Assembly (NCBI RefSeq): GCF_001937065.1
Contig: NZ_MOWR01000010.1
Location: 1-48,899 of the forward strand
Length of the DNA stretch: 48,899 nt
Direction of reading: 5' to 3'
Source of the DNA: Streptococcus sp. 'caviae'
GTDB taxonomy: Bacteria; Bacillota; Bacilli; Lactobacillales; Streptococcaceae
Shown piece after piece: positions 16,836 through 28,635 of this stretch. The translations under genes and the position numbers were made by a program. Each line of letters opens with the position of its first letter. Positions within the stretch are counted from its first letter, which is position 1. The notes beneath the pieces were generated by a model that searched no databases, had not been told where the DNA came from, and saw only the letters and a list, made by a program, of their open reading frames with translations.

Positions 16836-16885
16836 AATCGTGATTTATCACGATTTACTGATTTTTGTCCCACTCTCTTGCCGAT
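16836..16885 (-). repeat. Repeat copy C (right inverted copy)
   Basis: AATCGTGATTTATCACGATT (16836-16855) is identical to that of copy B. It is followed by GATTTTTGTCCCACTCTC, the reverse complement of the GAGTGGGACAAAAATC motif also present in copy A (12601-12654). Confidence 0.65.
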
Positions 16886-17008
16886 CACCACCCAGTCTAT
16901 TTTTGATTCTTATTAAGTATAAAAATCACCGTTTATGAATACATACAAGGTTTATCTTTAGACAGTTTTTATGATAAAATAGGGGAAAGGATTTTTGGGA
17001 GATTAGTA

Positions 17009-18904
17009 ATGAAAAAAATACTGTTCTTTTTGATGATCTGCTGTAGTTTAATGGTATCCGGCCTTGTGTCAGCTGACGATGTTGATTACAGCATTCGCCT
17101 TTATAAGGGGGAGCTGACTGTCAATAAGGATAACAGTGCCAGTTTTCAGCAGAATATTGTTTACGACTTTGATTCTGGCTATAGGGGGCAGTACGTTACT
17201 CTGGGGACGGCAGGGAAGGTTCCTAAAGGTTTTCAAATCAACAGTCATCCAGATGTCGCCGCTTATAAAATGGATAAAAAAGGAAGGCTTCATAAACGCT
17301 CAATAAGGACAGAAATTGAAAAGCTGTCAGATGGTTACCGTGTGAAAGTTTATAATGGCGGGAACAAAGGTGACCGGATTGTCCTTTCTTTGAACTGGAG
17401 ACTTAAAAAAATAACAACTGTCTATTCAGATATTGCAGAGCTCAACTGGGTTCCAATCAGTGATTGGGATGCTGCTTTAGGCAAGGTTATCCTGACGGTT
17501 AAAGGACCGGAAGCTGTGCTCAAGGGTAGCAGGCTCTATGCCCATACCGGTTATTTTAAGGTTCAGCCGAAAGTCAGCCGCAAAAATAATCTTTATAAAA
17601 TAACTCTCGATCATTTAGGTCAGGGCAAACAGCTGGAACTGCACGCTTACTGGCCAAGTTCTGACTTTTCTCTTGAAACGGCTAACTCAGACAAAAGGTT
17701 AGCACAGTTTCAGGCCGTTGAAAGGGACATTGCCCGCAATCAGAAATTTTATCCTTTCCTTGTTGGCAAATTATTGCCGCTGGTGGCAGCTGCTTTGCTG
17801 CTGCTGGCTGGTCTTTGTTATTTGATTTGGAAAGGCATGCTGGGGCAAAAGAAAGTTTCCAAACATATGCATTTGTTCAGTCCGCCGGCAGATTTTTCTC
17901 CCTTGCTTCTGGCGCGCTATGTCTATAATCTAGAAGTCGGGGAACTCTCACCGTTAAAAGGCAGGGTCCGTCACTATGATATAGGCTTTAAGGAACTGAT
18001 TCAGGCCAGTCTTTTGGATCTAATCGATCAGGGAAAGCTCAAGATTTCTGCCAACCGCAGGAGCTTTGCTGTTCCGGATAAAAATAGACTTGAACCGTAC
18101 GAGGAAGCCTTTCTTACCTTTGTCTACGGAGAAGGTAAGATGCCTATTGACAATGCTTTTGCCGATTACAAAATCAGTCAGGGTATTTTTGAAGGCAGCG
18201 ATCAAGCCAAAATCCGTCAGCGCGGCCAAAATGTGCTGGACTTGTTTGAAAAGCGCGTCAAAAATTTGGACAGTTGTGTTAAGCAGGCTGTTGACAGTTT
18301 AGGTTTTGAAAACATTAATCGCCAAAGAACAAGGAAAGAAAACAGTGTTTTGGCTATAGTTTACTGGCTTACAGTTCTTGCTTTGCTGCTGTCTTTAGCG
18401 GTCAGCATCTTCAGTCTGTTTAAGGGTTATTGGTTTGGCTTGGGGACAAATGCTGTTATACTTGTTCTGTCAGTTGTCCTTCTCATTTTTTATTATCTCA
18501 AAGATGATTATTATAAAGTATCGGGTCTGCTGACTCAGGAAGGATTGGCAGTCAGACAGGGCTGGGATGCCTTTAAAAATATGATTCGCGATGTGAAGAC
18601 ATTCGATGATGTGGATTTAGAGGGTGTCGTTGTTTGGAACAGAATCTTGGTTTATGCTACTTTATACGGCTATGCAGACCGAGTTCAGGACTATCTGAAA
18701 CTTAACGACATCAAACTGGATAATCCGCAGATAAACAATTATCTTGCTGTCAAACCGGCTTATTATATAGGCTTGTCAGCTGGCAATTTGTCAAGCTACA
18801 CTTCAACTGCTGCCAAAGCTTCGAACTTTTCAGTGTCCTCAGGAGGCTCAATAGGCGGCGGCTTCTCTGGCGGCGGAGGCGGTGGAGGAGGCGGAGCCTT
18901 TTGA
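17009..18904 (+). CDS. DUF2207 domain membrane protein with glycine-rich tail
   Basis: A 631-residue protein of the DUF2207 family, predicted to be membrane-anchored and exposed outside; the function is unknown. Residues 1-22 are a signal peptide (cleavage near VSA-DDVD). A beta-rich extracellular domain runs to about 245, followed by a transmembrane helix at about 248-272, a cytoplasmic region, two helices around 446-490 and another soluble region. The protein ends in an extreme Gly/Ser tail (SGGSIGGGFSGGGGGGGGG) that is characteristic of the family. ATG at 17009 after GGGAG. Only 50 bp separate it from uppP, so co-transcription is likely, suggesting an envelope role. Confidence 0.88.
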   Translation: MKKILFFLMICCSLMVSGLVSADDVDYSIRLYKGELTVNKDNSASFQQNIVYDFDSGYRGQYVTLGTAGKVPKGFQINSHPDVAAYKMDKKGRLHKRSIRTEIEKLSDGYRVKVYNGGNKGDRIVLSLNWRLKKITTVYSDIAELNWVPISDWDAALGKVILTVKGPEAVLKGSRLYAHTGYFKVQPKVSRKNNLYKITLDHLGQGKQLELHAYWPSSDFSLETANSDKRLAQFQAVERDIARNQKFYPFLVGKLLPLVAAALLLLAGLCYLIWKGMLGQKKVSKHMHLFSPPADFSPLLLARYVYNLEVGELSPLKGRVRHYDIGFKELIQASLLDLIDQGKLKISANRRSFAVPDKNRLEPYEEAFLTFVYGEGKMPIDNAFADYKISQGIFEGSDQAKIRQRGQNVLDLFEKRVKNLDSCVKQAVDSLGFENINRQRTRKENSVLAIVYWLTVLALLLSLAVSIFSLFKGYWFGLGTNAVILVLSVVLLIFYYLKDDYYKVSGLLTQEGLAVRQGWDAFKNMIRDVKTFDDVDLEGVVVWNRILVYATLYGYADRVQDYLKLNDIKLDNPQINNYLAVKPAYYIGLSAGNLSSYTSTAAKASNFSVSSGGSIGGGFSGGGGGGGGGAF

Positions 18905-18954
18905 TCCGCAGAACGTTACCGCTAAGCTGCTCAAAGTAAATAAAAGGAGACTAT

Positions 18955-19800
18955 ATGTTATTAATTGAAATCATCAAGGCCATTATTTTCGGGATAGTGG
19001 AAGGCATCACGGAATGGCTGCCCATTTCAAGCACCGGGCACTTGATTCTGGTAGAAGAATTTATCAAATTTAAAGATGCCAATGCCCCCTTTACCAATAT
19101 GTTTAATGTGGTCATTCAGCTCGGAGCCATTTTGGCTGTTGTCGTTATTTATTTTGACAGACTGAATCCTTTTAAAAAAGGAAAAACAAGCCGTGAAGTC
19201 CAGCTGACTTGGCAGCTTTGGCTGAAGGTCATTGTTGCGGCATTGCCGGCAGCTGTTATTGGTCTGAAAATCAATGACTGGCTGGATGCTCATTTTCAAA
19301 ATTTTTTCACTGTAGCCTTGATGCTGATTATCTACGGTGTGGCCTTCATTTATGTGGAAAAGCGTCATGAAAATGTTGAACCCGTCATCACGCGCCTGGC
19401 CAATATGCCTTATAAAACAGCTATCTATATCGGATTGTTTCAGGTCCTGTCGCTTATTCCTGGGACCAGCCGTTCAGGAGCAACTATTTTGGGCGGTATC
19501 TTGGTGGGAACCAGCCGTGAAGTTGCGACAGAATTCACCTTTTTCCTGGGAATTCCCATCATGTTTGGCGCCAGTCTGTACAAGGTTTTTAAATTCATCA
19601 AATCAGGCACTGTCTTAATGGGCAGTCAGCTCCTTATTCTGCTGATTGCCATGCTGGTTGCTTTTGTTGTCAGTCTTTACGTTATTCGCTTCCTGACAGA
19701 TTATGTTAAGAATCATGACTTCACTTTCTTTGGGAAATACCGTATTGGTCTGGGGGCTCTCCTGATCATGTATGGTCTGATTACAGCCGTTTTTGGTTAA
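18955..19800 (+). CDS. uppP: Undecaprenyl-diphosphate phosphatase UppP (BacA)
   Basis: Integral membrane phosphatase that recycles undecaprenyl pyrophosphate to the monophosphate carrier used for peptidoglycan and wall polysaccharide. Its loss typically raises bacitracin sensitivity. Both signature motifs are present: [17 protein letters not shown] near residues 13-29 and [12 protein letters not shown] near 168-179. The 281-residue length with about eight membrane segments is normal. ATG at 18955 follows AAGGAG. It sits four genes' distance from rgpG, which also uses undecaprenyl phosphate. Confidence 0.96.
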   Translation: MLLIEIIKAIIFGIVEGITEWLPISSTGHLILVEEFIKFKDANAPFTNMFNVVIQLGAILAVVVIYFDRLNPFKKGKTSREVQLTWQLWLKVIVAALPAAVIGLKINDWLDAHFQNFFTVALMLIIYGVAFIYVEKRHENVEPVITRLANMPYKTAIYIGLFQVLSLIPGTSRSGATILGGILVGTSREVATEFTFFLGIPIMFGASLYKVFKFIKSGTVLMGSQLLILLIAMLVAFVVSLYVIRFLTDYVKNHDFTFFGKYRIGLGALLIMYGLITAVFG

Positions 19801-19833
19801 GCTAGCTGCTTTTGCTGTTTTTCTTCTCCAAAA

Positions 19834-19862
19834 TTGAAAAAAATAGGCTTTTCTTGTATAAT
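19834..19862 (+). promoter_or_regulatory. mecA promoter
   Basis: TTGAAA at 19834-19839, spacer 17, TATAAT at 19857-19862. GAGG precedes the ATG at 19892. Confidence 0.8.
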
Positions 19863-19891
19863 GAAATAACTACTCGCATGAGGTAAAGACT

Positions 19892-20620
19892 ATGGAAATG
19901 AAACAAATCAGCGAAACAACGCTAAAAATCACCATCAGTATGGAAGATTTGGAAGAAAGAGGCATGGAATTAAAGGATTTCTTGATTCCGCAGGAAAAAA
20001 CAGAAGAATTCTTCTATACTGTTATGGATGAATTGGATCTGCCTGAGAATTTTAAAGACAGCGGCATGCTGAGCTTTCGTGTCACACCGAGAAATGACCG
20101 GATCGATGTCTTTGTGACCAAATCAGAAATCAATAAGAACCTTAATTTGGAGGATCTGTCTGACTTTGATGATATCTCAAAAATGTCTCCTGAGGATTTC
20201 TTCAAAACTTTGGAAGAAACCATGAGAGAAAAAGGAGATACGGCAGCTTTGGATAAATTAGCCGAAGCAGAAAGAAAAGAAGAAGAGGAAGCCCAAAAAC
20301 AAAAAGAAGAGAGCGATCAGCCGGACTATATTCATTTTGTGCTTGATTTTCCAAGCCTGAAAGAAGCGGTCCGTTTTGCTAAAACAGTTGATTATGAGGT
20401 GGAAGCATCGGAACTTTTTAAGGAAACTGATGCCTATCATATGACGATTCTGCTCAGCCTTGAAAACAAGCCGGATTATTATGCCGATCTGATGTTTGCC
20501 AGAATGTTAGAACATGCTGACAAGGGAACGAAGACGCGGGCTTATCTGTTAGAGCACGGCGTTCAGCTTATTATGTCAGATGCCCTGCAAGAACTGCAAA
20601 TGATTGGAGGAAATAGATGA
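19892..20620 (+). CDS. mecA: Adaptor protein MecA
   Basis: Adaptor that delivers substrates such as the competence sigma factor ComX to ClpC-ClpP. The 242-residue protein has the conserved N-terminal domain ([30 protein letters not shown]), an acidic/charged linker around residues 125-148 ([13 protein letters not shown]) and the C-terminal ClpC-binding domain with [22 protein letters not shown] wording. The linker is shorter than the S. mutans version as I remember it. The stop overlaps the rgpG start (ATGA), so the two are coupled, as in other mutans streptococci. Confidence 0.94.
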   Translation: MEMKQISETTLKITISMEDLEERGMELKDFLIPQEKTEEFFYTVMDELDLPENFKDSGMLSFRVTPRNDRIDVFVTKSEINKNLNLEDLSDFDDISKMSPEDFFKTLEETMREKGDTAALDKLAEAERKEEEEAQKQKEESDQPDYIHFVLDFPSLKEAVRFAKTVDYEVEASELFKETDAYHMTILLSLENKPDYYADLMFARMLEHADKGTKTRAYLLEHGVQLIMSDALQELQMIGGNR

Positions 20621-21777
20621 TACCAATTACACTGAAATTTGTTCTTGTATTGATTGCGACACTGTTGATGTCTCTTATTTTGACGCCCTTGGTCAGATTT
20701 TTCTCTTTTAGAGTCGGTGCGGTGGACAATCCTAATGCCAGACGGATCAACAAGGTGCCCATGCCCAGTGCCGGCGGACTGGCTATCGTTATTTCCTTTA
20801 CCGTCTCTGCACTGGTGCTGATGCCCATGATTTTAAAAACACAGATTTGGGGTCAGTCTTATTTTGAATACATTCTGCCGGTTGTCATCGGAAGTTTGGC
20901 AGTCATGCTGACCGGCTTTCTTGATGATGTCTATGAGCTGTCGCCCAAGGCGAAATTTCTGGGGATTCTGATTGGAGCAATTATTATATGGATTTTTACG
21001 GACTTTCGTTTTGACAGCTTTAAAATTCCTTTTGGCGGTCCGATGCTGCAGTTTAATCCCTTTTTAAGCTTCTTTCTGACTATTCTGTGGGTTGTGGCTA
21101 TTACGAATGCGGTGAATTTGATTGACGGCTTAGACGGTTTAGTCAGCGGTGTTTCCATTATCAGTCTGACAACCATGGGATTGGTTTCGTATTTTTTCCT
21201 TTACGATTCTGATATCTTTTTGACCTTTACCATTTTTGTTTTGATTTTTGCCATCGCCGGCTTTTTCCCTTATAATTATCACCCTGCCATTATTTATCTG
21301 GGGGATACCGGTGCTCTCTTTATTGGCTTTATGATTTCCGTTTTGTCCCTGCAAGGGCTGAAAAACGCCACTGCGGTTGCTGTGGTAACACCGATTATTG
21401 TTCTGGGAGTGCCTATTGTTGATACAGCAGTTACCATTATCAGACGCACGCTGTCGGGGAAAAAGTTTTATGAAGCTGACAATATGCATCTGCACCACAG
21501 GCTCCTAGCCATGGGGTTTACCCATCGCGGAGCGGTTTTAGTTGTTTACGGTATTGCCATGTTCTTTTCCCTCATCTCTTTGCTTTTGAATATTTCCAGC
21601 CGTTTAGGAGGGATTCTGCTGATGCTGGGGGTCGGCTTTGCCTTAGAGGTCTTCATTGAAGGCTTAGAGATTTGGGGACCAAAAAGAACACCTCTGTTTA
21701 AACTTCTGGCCTTTATCGGGAACAGCGATTACCGTCAGTCAGTAGTTGCCAAGCACCGTCAAAAAAAGAAAAAATAA
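20617..21777 (+). CDS. rgpG: GlcNAc-1-phosphate transferase RgpG (MraY/WecA family)
   Basis: Starts the rhamnose-glucose wall polysaccharide by transferring GlcNAc-1-phosphate to undecaprenyl phosphate. The 386-residue protein has about eleven membrane helices and the family motifs GFLDDVYEL (Asp-Asp, near residue 104), [12 protein letters not shown] (near 167), the GDTGALFIG loop and [15 protein letters not shown] (His-rich loop, near 287). A basic tail (HRQKKKK) ends the protein. ATG at 20617 overlaps the mecA stop by four bases. Other rgp genes are elsewhere. Followed by a terminator at 21792. Confidence 0.94.
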   Translation: MIPITLKFVLVLIATLLMSLILTPLVRFFSFRVGAVDNPNARRINKVPMPSAGGLAIVISFTVSALVLMPMILKTQIWGQSYFEYILPVVIGSLAVMLTGFLDDVYELSPKAKFLGILIGAIIIWIFTDFRFDSFKIPFGGPMLQFNPFLSFFLTILWVVAITNAVNLIDGLDGLVSGVSIISLTTMGLVSYFFLYDSDIFLTFTIFVLIFAIAGFFPYNYHPAIIYLGDTGALFIGFMISVLSLQGLKNATAVAVVTPIIVLGVPIVDTAVTIIRRTLSGKKFYEADNMHLHHRLLAMGFTHRGAVLVVYGIAMFFSLISLLLNISSRLGGILLMLGVGFALEVFIEGLEIWGPKRTPLFKLLAFIGNSDYRQSVVAKHRQKKKK

Positions 21778-21791
21778 TTTGTGAACGCGAG

Positions 21792-21816
21792 AAAAGTCCA
21801 ATCGGACTTTTTTTGT
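21792..21816 (+). terminator. mecA-rgpG terminator
   Basis: Stem AAAAGTCC (21792-21799) / GGACTTTT (21804-21811), loop AATC, T run to 21814. The T run runs straight into the suf promoter -10. Confidence 0.88.
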
Positions 21817-21822
21817 TATAAT
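21814..21822 (+). promoter_or_regulatory. sufCDSUB promoter (extended -10)
   Basis: TGTTATAAT with TATAAT at 21817-21822. The -35 region would fall inside the preceding terminator hairpin and shows no good match, so the extended -10 probably carries promoter strength. Confidence 0.65.
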
Positions 21823-21851
21823 GATTACTGATAAGATGAAAGGAGTGTACT

Positions 21852-22622
21852 ATGTCTGTACTAGAGATAAAAAATCTTCATGTGTCTATTGAAGATAAAG
21901 AAATTTTGAAGGGAGTTAATCTGACGCTTAAAACTGGCGAGATTGCGGCTGTCATGGGACCTAACGGAACAGGGAAATCAACCCTTTCAGCAGCCATCAT
22001 GGGAAATCCTGTTTTTGAAGTAACCCAAGGAGAGGTGCTTTTGGACGGGGGAAATATTTTAGAGATGGATGTTGATGAGCGCGCTCGTTTAGGGCTTTTT
22101 CTGGCTATGCAGTACCCATCTGAAATTCCAGGGATCACCAATGCTGAATTTATACGGGCAGCCATGAACGCTGGCAGAGAGGATGATGACAAGGTCTCTG
22201 TCCGCGATTTCATTACAAAATTAGATGAAAAAATGGAGCTCCTCGGTATGAAAGAGGAAATGGCTGAACGTTACCTTAATGAAGGCTTCTCAGGCGGTGA
22301 GAAAAAGCGCAATGAAATCTTGCAGCTGCTGATGCTGGAACCTAAGTTTGCCCTTCTTGATGAAATTGACTCTGGTCTTGATATTGATGCACTTAAAGTG
22401 GTTTCTAAGGGTGTTAATGCCATGCGCAATGAAAATTTTGGCGCGATGATTATCACTCACTATCAGCGCCTGCTTAACTACATCACACCTGATGTTGTCC
22501 ATGTTATGATGGACGGGCGTGTTGTACTGTCAGGCGGAGCAGAGCTTGCCGTTCGGCTGGAAAAAGAAGGTTATGCCAAAATAGCTGAAGAGCTTGGTCT
22601 TGAGTACAGCGAAGAAGTCTAA
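21852..22622 (+). CDS. sufC: Fe-S cluster assembly ATPase SufC
   Basis: ABC-type ATPase of the cytosolic SufBCD scaffold that builds iron-sulfur clusters. The 256-residue protein has Walker A GPNGTGKST, the SufC-typical signature FSGGEKKRNEILQ and the LLDEIDSGLD Walker B/D-loop. Family features include the MQYPSEIPGI segment. ATG at 21852 follows AAAGGAGTG. First gene of the Gram-positive sufCDSUB order; in streptococci SUF is the sole general Fe-S assembly system, so it should be essential or nearly so. Confidence 0.97.
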   Translation: MSVLEIKNLHVSIEDKEILKGVNLTLKTGEIAAVMGPNGTGKSTLSAAIMGNPVFEVTQGEVLLDGGNILEMDVDERARLGLFLAMQYPSEIPGITNAEFIRAAMNAGREDDDKVSVRDFITKLDEKMELLGMKEEMAERYLNEGFSGGEKKRNEILQLLMLEPKFALLDEIDSGLDIDALKVVSKGVNAMRNENFGAMIITHYQRLLNYITPDVVHVMMDGRVVLSGGAELAVRLEKEGYAKIAEELGLEYSEEV

Positions 22623-22658
22623 TTTGTAACTTCTGATAAGAAAGAAAGGGAGTAACAA

Positions 22659-25585
<2,927 letters not shown>

Positions 25586-25598
25586 GAGAAAGGACATT

Positions 25599-27014
25599 AT
25601 GCCCGAAAACGAACAAGTAAAACCAAAACCCATTGATTTGGGAGATTACCAGTTTGGCTTTCACGATGATGTAGAGCCCATTGCGACAACCGGAAAAGGG
25701 GCGACAGAAGCAGCTGTCCGCGAGATGTCTCGCATCAAGGGGGAGCCGCAATGGATGCTGGATTTCCGCCTGAAGTCTCTGGAAGCCTTTCATAAAATGC
25801 CTATGCAGGAATGGGGGCCGGATCTATCAGGTATTGATTTTGATGATATTATTTATTACCAAAAGCCAACAGATAAACCTGCCCGTTCTTGGGATGAGGT
25901 GCCCGAAAAGATCAAGGACACCTTTGAGAAAATTGGTATTCCGGAGGCAGAGCGTGCTTTTCTGGCCGGTGCTTCTGCCCAGTATGAATCAGAAGTCGTT
26001 TATCATAATATGAAAGACGAGTACGATAAACTCGGCATTATCTTTACAGATACCGACTCAGCGCTCAAGGAGTACCCGGAGCTTTTCAAAAAATATTTTG
26101 CTAAATTAGTGCCGCCGACAGATAACAAACTGGCTGCGCTGAATTCAGCCTTCTGGTCTGGCGGTACTTTTATCTACGTGCCAAAGGGCGTTAAGGTTGA
26201 TATTCCTCTGCAGACCTATTTCCGTATCAATAATGAAGGAACCGGTCAGTTTGAGAGGACTTTGATTATTGTCGATGAGGGGGCCAGCGTTCACTATGTT
26301 GAGGGCTGTACGGCACCAACTTATTCAACAGCCAGCCTCCATGCGGCTATCGTTGAAATTTTTGCCTTAGAAGGCAGCTATATGCGCTATTCAACCATTC
26401 AGAACTGGTCGGATAATGTTTACAACTTGGTTACTAAGCGGGCCAAAGCGGACACGAATGCGACAGTAGAATGGATTGATGGCAATCTCGGTGCCCACAC
26501 TACCATGAAATACCCTTCTGTCTATCTTGATGGAGAGGGAGCGCGCGGAACCATGCTGTCAATTGCCTTTGCCAATCATGGTCAGCATCAGGATACAGGG
26601 GCTAAAATGATTCACAATGCTCCGCACACCTCGTCGTCTATTGTGTCAAAATCCATTGCCAAGGGCGGCGGCAAGGTGGACTACCGCGGACAAGTTACCT
26701 TTAATAAAGCTTCCAAGAAGTCTGTCAGCCATATTGAATGTGACACTATTATCATGGACGATATTTCAGCATCAGACACCATTCCATTTAATGAAATTCA
26801 TAATTCTCAGGTTGCTTTGGAGCATGAGGCCAAGGTTTCCAAAATTTCAGAAGAGCAGCTTTACTATCTCATGAGCCGCGGTCTTACAGAATCAGAAGCT
26901 ACTGAGATGATTGTCATGGGCTTTGTAGAGCCTTTCACCAAGGAACTTCCCATGGAGTATGCTGTGGAGCTCAACCGCCTCATTTCTTATGAGATGGAAG
27001 GTTCTGTCGGTTAA
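25599..27014 (+). CDS. sufB: Fe-S cluster assembly protein SufB
   Basis: Core scaffold subunit that binds the nascent cluster with SufC and SufD. From the ATG at 25599 (AGAAAGGAC upstream) it has 471 residues, the usual length; an in-frame ATG at 25557 lies inside sufU and lacks a ribosome site. Visible family segments are [13 protein letters not shown] text near the N-terminus, [19 protein letters not shown], the VEGCTAP cysteine and the C-terminal [21 protein letters not shown]. Last gene of the operon; a strong terminator follows at 27026. Confidence 0.97.
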   Translation: MPENEQVKPKPIDLGDYQFGFHDDVEPIATTGKGATEAAVREMSRIKGEPQWMLDFRLKSLEAFHKMPMQEWGPDLSGIDFDDIIYYQKPTDKPARSWDEVPEKIKDTFEKIGIPEAERAFLAGASAQYESEVVYHNMKDEYDKLGIIFTDTDSALKEYPELFKKYFAKLVPPTDNKLAALNSAFWSGGTFIYVPKGVKVDIPLQTYFRINNEGTGQFERTLIIVDEGASVHYVEGCTAPTYSTASLHAAIVEIFALEGSYMRYSTIQNWSDNVYNLVTKRAKADTNATVEWIDGNLGAHTTMKYPSVYLDGEGARGTMLSIAFANHGQHQDTGAKMIHNAPHTSSSIVSKSIAKGGGKVDYRGQVTFNKASKKSVSHIECDTIIMDDISASDTIPFNEIHNSQVALEHEAKVSKISEEQLYYLMSRGLTESEATEMIVMGFVEPFTKELPMEYAVELNRLISYEMEGSVG

Positions 27015-27025
27015 TCAGAAAAATT

Positions 27026-27072
27026 AAGTTTTAGAAACATTAACTCAATTATGTTTCTAAAGCTTTTTTATT
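27026..27072 (+). terminator. suf operon terminator
   Basis: Stem of about 11-15 bp: TTTAGAAACAT (27030-27040) with ATGTTTCTAAA (27051-27061), extended by G-C and A-T pairs, followed by T6. It separates suf from the next accessory operon. Confidence 0.9.
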
Positions 27073-27135
27073 TTGCCCTCAAAACCCTTTAAATCCTTTA
27101 ATAATGATAAAATTAGCAAAATCATAGGTTTGAGC

Positions 27136-27148
27136 TATGTAATACATA
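27136..27148. promoter_or_regulatory. Candidate LysR operator
   Basis: TATGT-AAT-ACATA, a 5-3-5 inverted repeat centred about 54 bp upstream of the expected transcript start. That spacing suits a LysR-type activator. The likely binder is the LysR encoded at 31133-32038. Confidence 0.45.
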
Positions 27149-27160
27149 AAAAATATTAAT

Positions 27161-27189
27161 TTGTGTAATGAATGCGGTTACATTATAAT
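27161..27189 (+). promoter_or_regulatory. Promoter of the mmgE/prpD-prpF-citMHS operon
   Basis: TTGTGT at 27161-27166, spacer 17, TATAAT at 27184-27189. AAAGGAGAA follows before the ATG at 27226. The weak -35 is consistent with an activator-dependent promoter. Confidence 0.7.
27169..27182. promoter_or_regulatory. Candidate CcpA (cre) site within the promoter spacer
   Basis: TGAATGCGGTTACA differs from the cre consensus TGWNANCGNTNNCA at one position. It lies between the -35 and -10, where CcpA binding would block transcription, implying catabolite repression of the operon. Confidence 0.55.
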
Positions 27190-27225
27190 TGACTTAAACT
27201 TAATCATAAACAAAGGAGAACGATT

Positions 27226-28590
27226 ATGGAAAATCTAACAGTTGTTGAACAAATGGGCCAATGGGTTGCAGACAAAATCTTCGAGGATCTCAGCAAGGAA
27301 GAAGTGGAAGCTCTTAAAGGAAGAGTATTGGATGCAGTTGGCTGTGCTGTAGGCGCTCTGGAAAGCCAAACCATAAAAAACATCCAGCAAATGACACATG
27401 ACTTGACTAAGGATGGCTCGGTGACTCTGATTGGCGGCGGAAAAACAACTCCTGATTATGCTGCTTTATTCAATGGAGCAACTATCCGTTATTTGGACTA
27501 CAATGACTCTTACTTGGCAAAAGGAGAAACCTGCCACCCATCTGACAATATTTCGGCTGTCTTGGCAGCAACGGAACATAACAAAGGAACAGGTAAGGAT
27601 TTCTTGCTTGGTCTTGCCATTGCTTACCAAATTCAATGTCGTTTGTCCGATGAAGCACCTGTTAGAAAACATGGTTTTGACCATACTGTTCAAGAAGCTT
27701 ACGGTGCAGCAGCCGGTGCAGCTAAGGCACTTGGTTTGAGCAAAGAACAAATCGCAAACGCAATTGCTATCTCAGGAACCAGTTATAATTCTCTGCGTGT
27801 GACAAGGACGGGAGCCTTATCTAACTGGAAGGGCTTAGCAGCTCCAAATACTGCCAGAGGCGCAGTGTCATCTGCTCTGTTAGCTAAATACAATATTACC
27901 GGACCTCGTGAAGTTTTTGAAGGCAATAAAGGTTTTTACGAAACTATCGCAGGCAAATTTGATATTGACTGGGAAAAAGAAGGCTTGGAACGTGTCTTAA
28001 AGACGATTATCAAACGCTACAATGCTGAAATCCACTCTCAGTCTTCTATTGAAGGTTTGATTGAATTTAGAAATAAAGAGCACATTGCTCCTGAAGATAT
28101 TAAAGAAATTCGCCTGGATACCTTTGATGTTGCCTTCCATATTATTGGCGGCGGTGAAGAAGGAGATAAAAAACAAATCAGACTTAAGGAAGAAGCCGAC
28201 CATTCGCTTCCTTATATGCTTGCAGCTGCTTATTTAGATGGTCAAGTGCTTCCTGCCCAATATGAGCAAGAAAGAATTCTGAAGCAAGATGTTCAAGATT
28301 TGCTGCAAAAAGTTACTGTTAGGGAAAATCCTGCCTTTAGCGAACGCTTCCCGGCAGAAATGGCTATTAAATTAGAAATTGAAACCAATGACGGTCAGGT
28401 GTATGTTGTCGAAAAAGATGACTACCAAGGCTTTACATCAAGACCAGCCAGCTGGGATGTTCTGTTGGAAAAATACTATTCTCTAACAGCAAATATTGAC
28501 AGAGAATTGGCAGAAAAAATTGCTAAAACAATTGAAAAACTGGAAGACATTGATATCAGTGAACTGACGGAGCTTCTTGCAAAAATCTAA
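27226..28590 (+). CDS. MmgE/PrpD family protein (2-methylcitrate dehydratase / aconitate decarboxylase family)
   Basis: A 454-residue MmgE/PrpD-fold enzyme. Family members dehydrate 2-methylcitrate (PrpD), decarboxylate cis-aconitate to itaconate (CAD/Irg1) or epimerise. Candidate active-site residues line up with the fold: D91 and D94 in YLDYNDSY, H104 in ETCHPSDN, H153 in GFDHTV, K202 in NWKGLAAPNTARG and H270 in AEIHSQSSIEG. ATG at 27226 after AAAGGAG. It is followed by a PrpF-like isomerase and a CitMHS transporter; no methylcitrate synthase (prpC) or methylisocitrate lyase (prpB) is present. A tricarboxylate other than 2-methylcitrate is therefore more likely. The exact reaction is undetermined. 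Confidence 0.85.
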   Translation: MENLTVVEQMGQWVADKIFEDLSKEEVEALKGRVLDAVGCAVGALESQTIKNIQQMTHDLTKDGSVTLIGGGKTTPDYAALFNGATIRYLDYNDSYLAKGETCHPSDNISAVLAATEHNKGTGKDFLLGLAIAYQIQCRLSDEAPVRKHGFDHTVQEAYGAAAGAAKALGLSKEQIANAIAISGTSYNSLRVTRTGALSNWKGLAAPNTARGAVSSALLAKYNITGPREVFEGNKGFYETIAGKFDIDWEKEGLERVLKTIIKRYNAEIHSQSSIEGLIEFRNKEHIAPEDIKEIRLDTFDVAFHIIGGGEEGDKKQIRLKEEADHSLPYMLAAAYLDGQVLPAQYEQERILKQDVQDLLQKVTVRENPAFSERFPAEMAIKLEIETNDGQVYVVEKDDYQGFTSRPASWDVLLEKYYSLTANIDRELAEKIAKTIEKLEDIDISELTELLAKI

Positions 28591-28635
28591 ACGGATCAAT
28601 TAACCTAATCATCTTAAAAGGAAAGAGTGGTGAAT

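Larger units (their letters stand above)
16412..16885. other. Hairpin-rich non-coding segment bounded by inverted repeats (MITE-like)
   Basis: About 470 bases without any supported gene, flanked by inverted copies B and C. Inside are successive strong stem-loops: GGATAG/CTATCC with CAATTC/GAATTG (16506-16561), 13 bp (16584-16614), 9 bp (16619-16643) and a perfect 16-bp stem (16677-16715). No transposase is encoded. It could be a non-autonomous element, a structured RNA or a tandem of terminators. Confidence 0.45.

Noticed and set aside
16412..16885. CRISPR-like array among the repeated hairpins
   Set aside because: The repeats are inverted and differ in sequence and spacing; there are no regular direct repeats with unique spacers and no cas genes.
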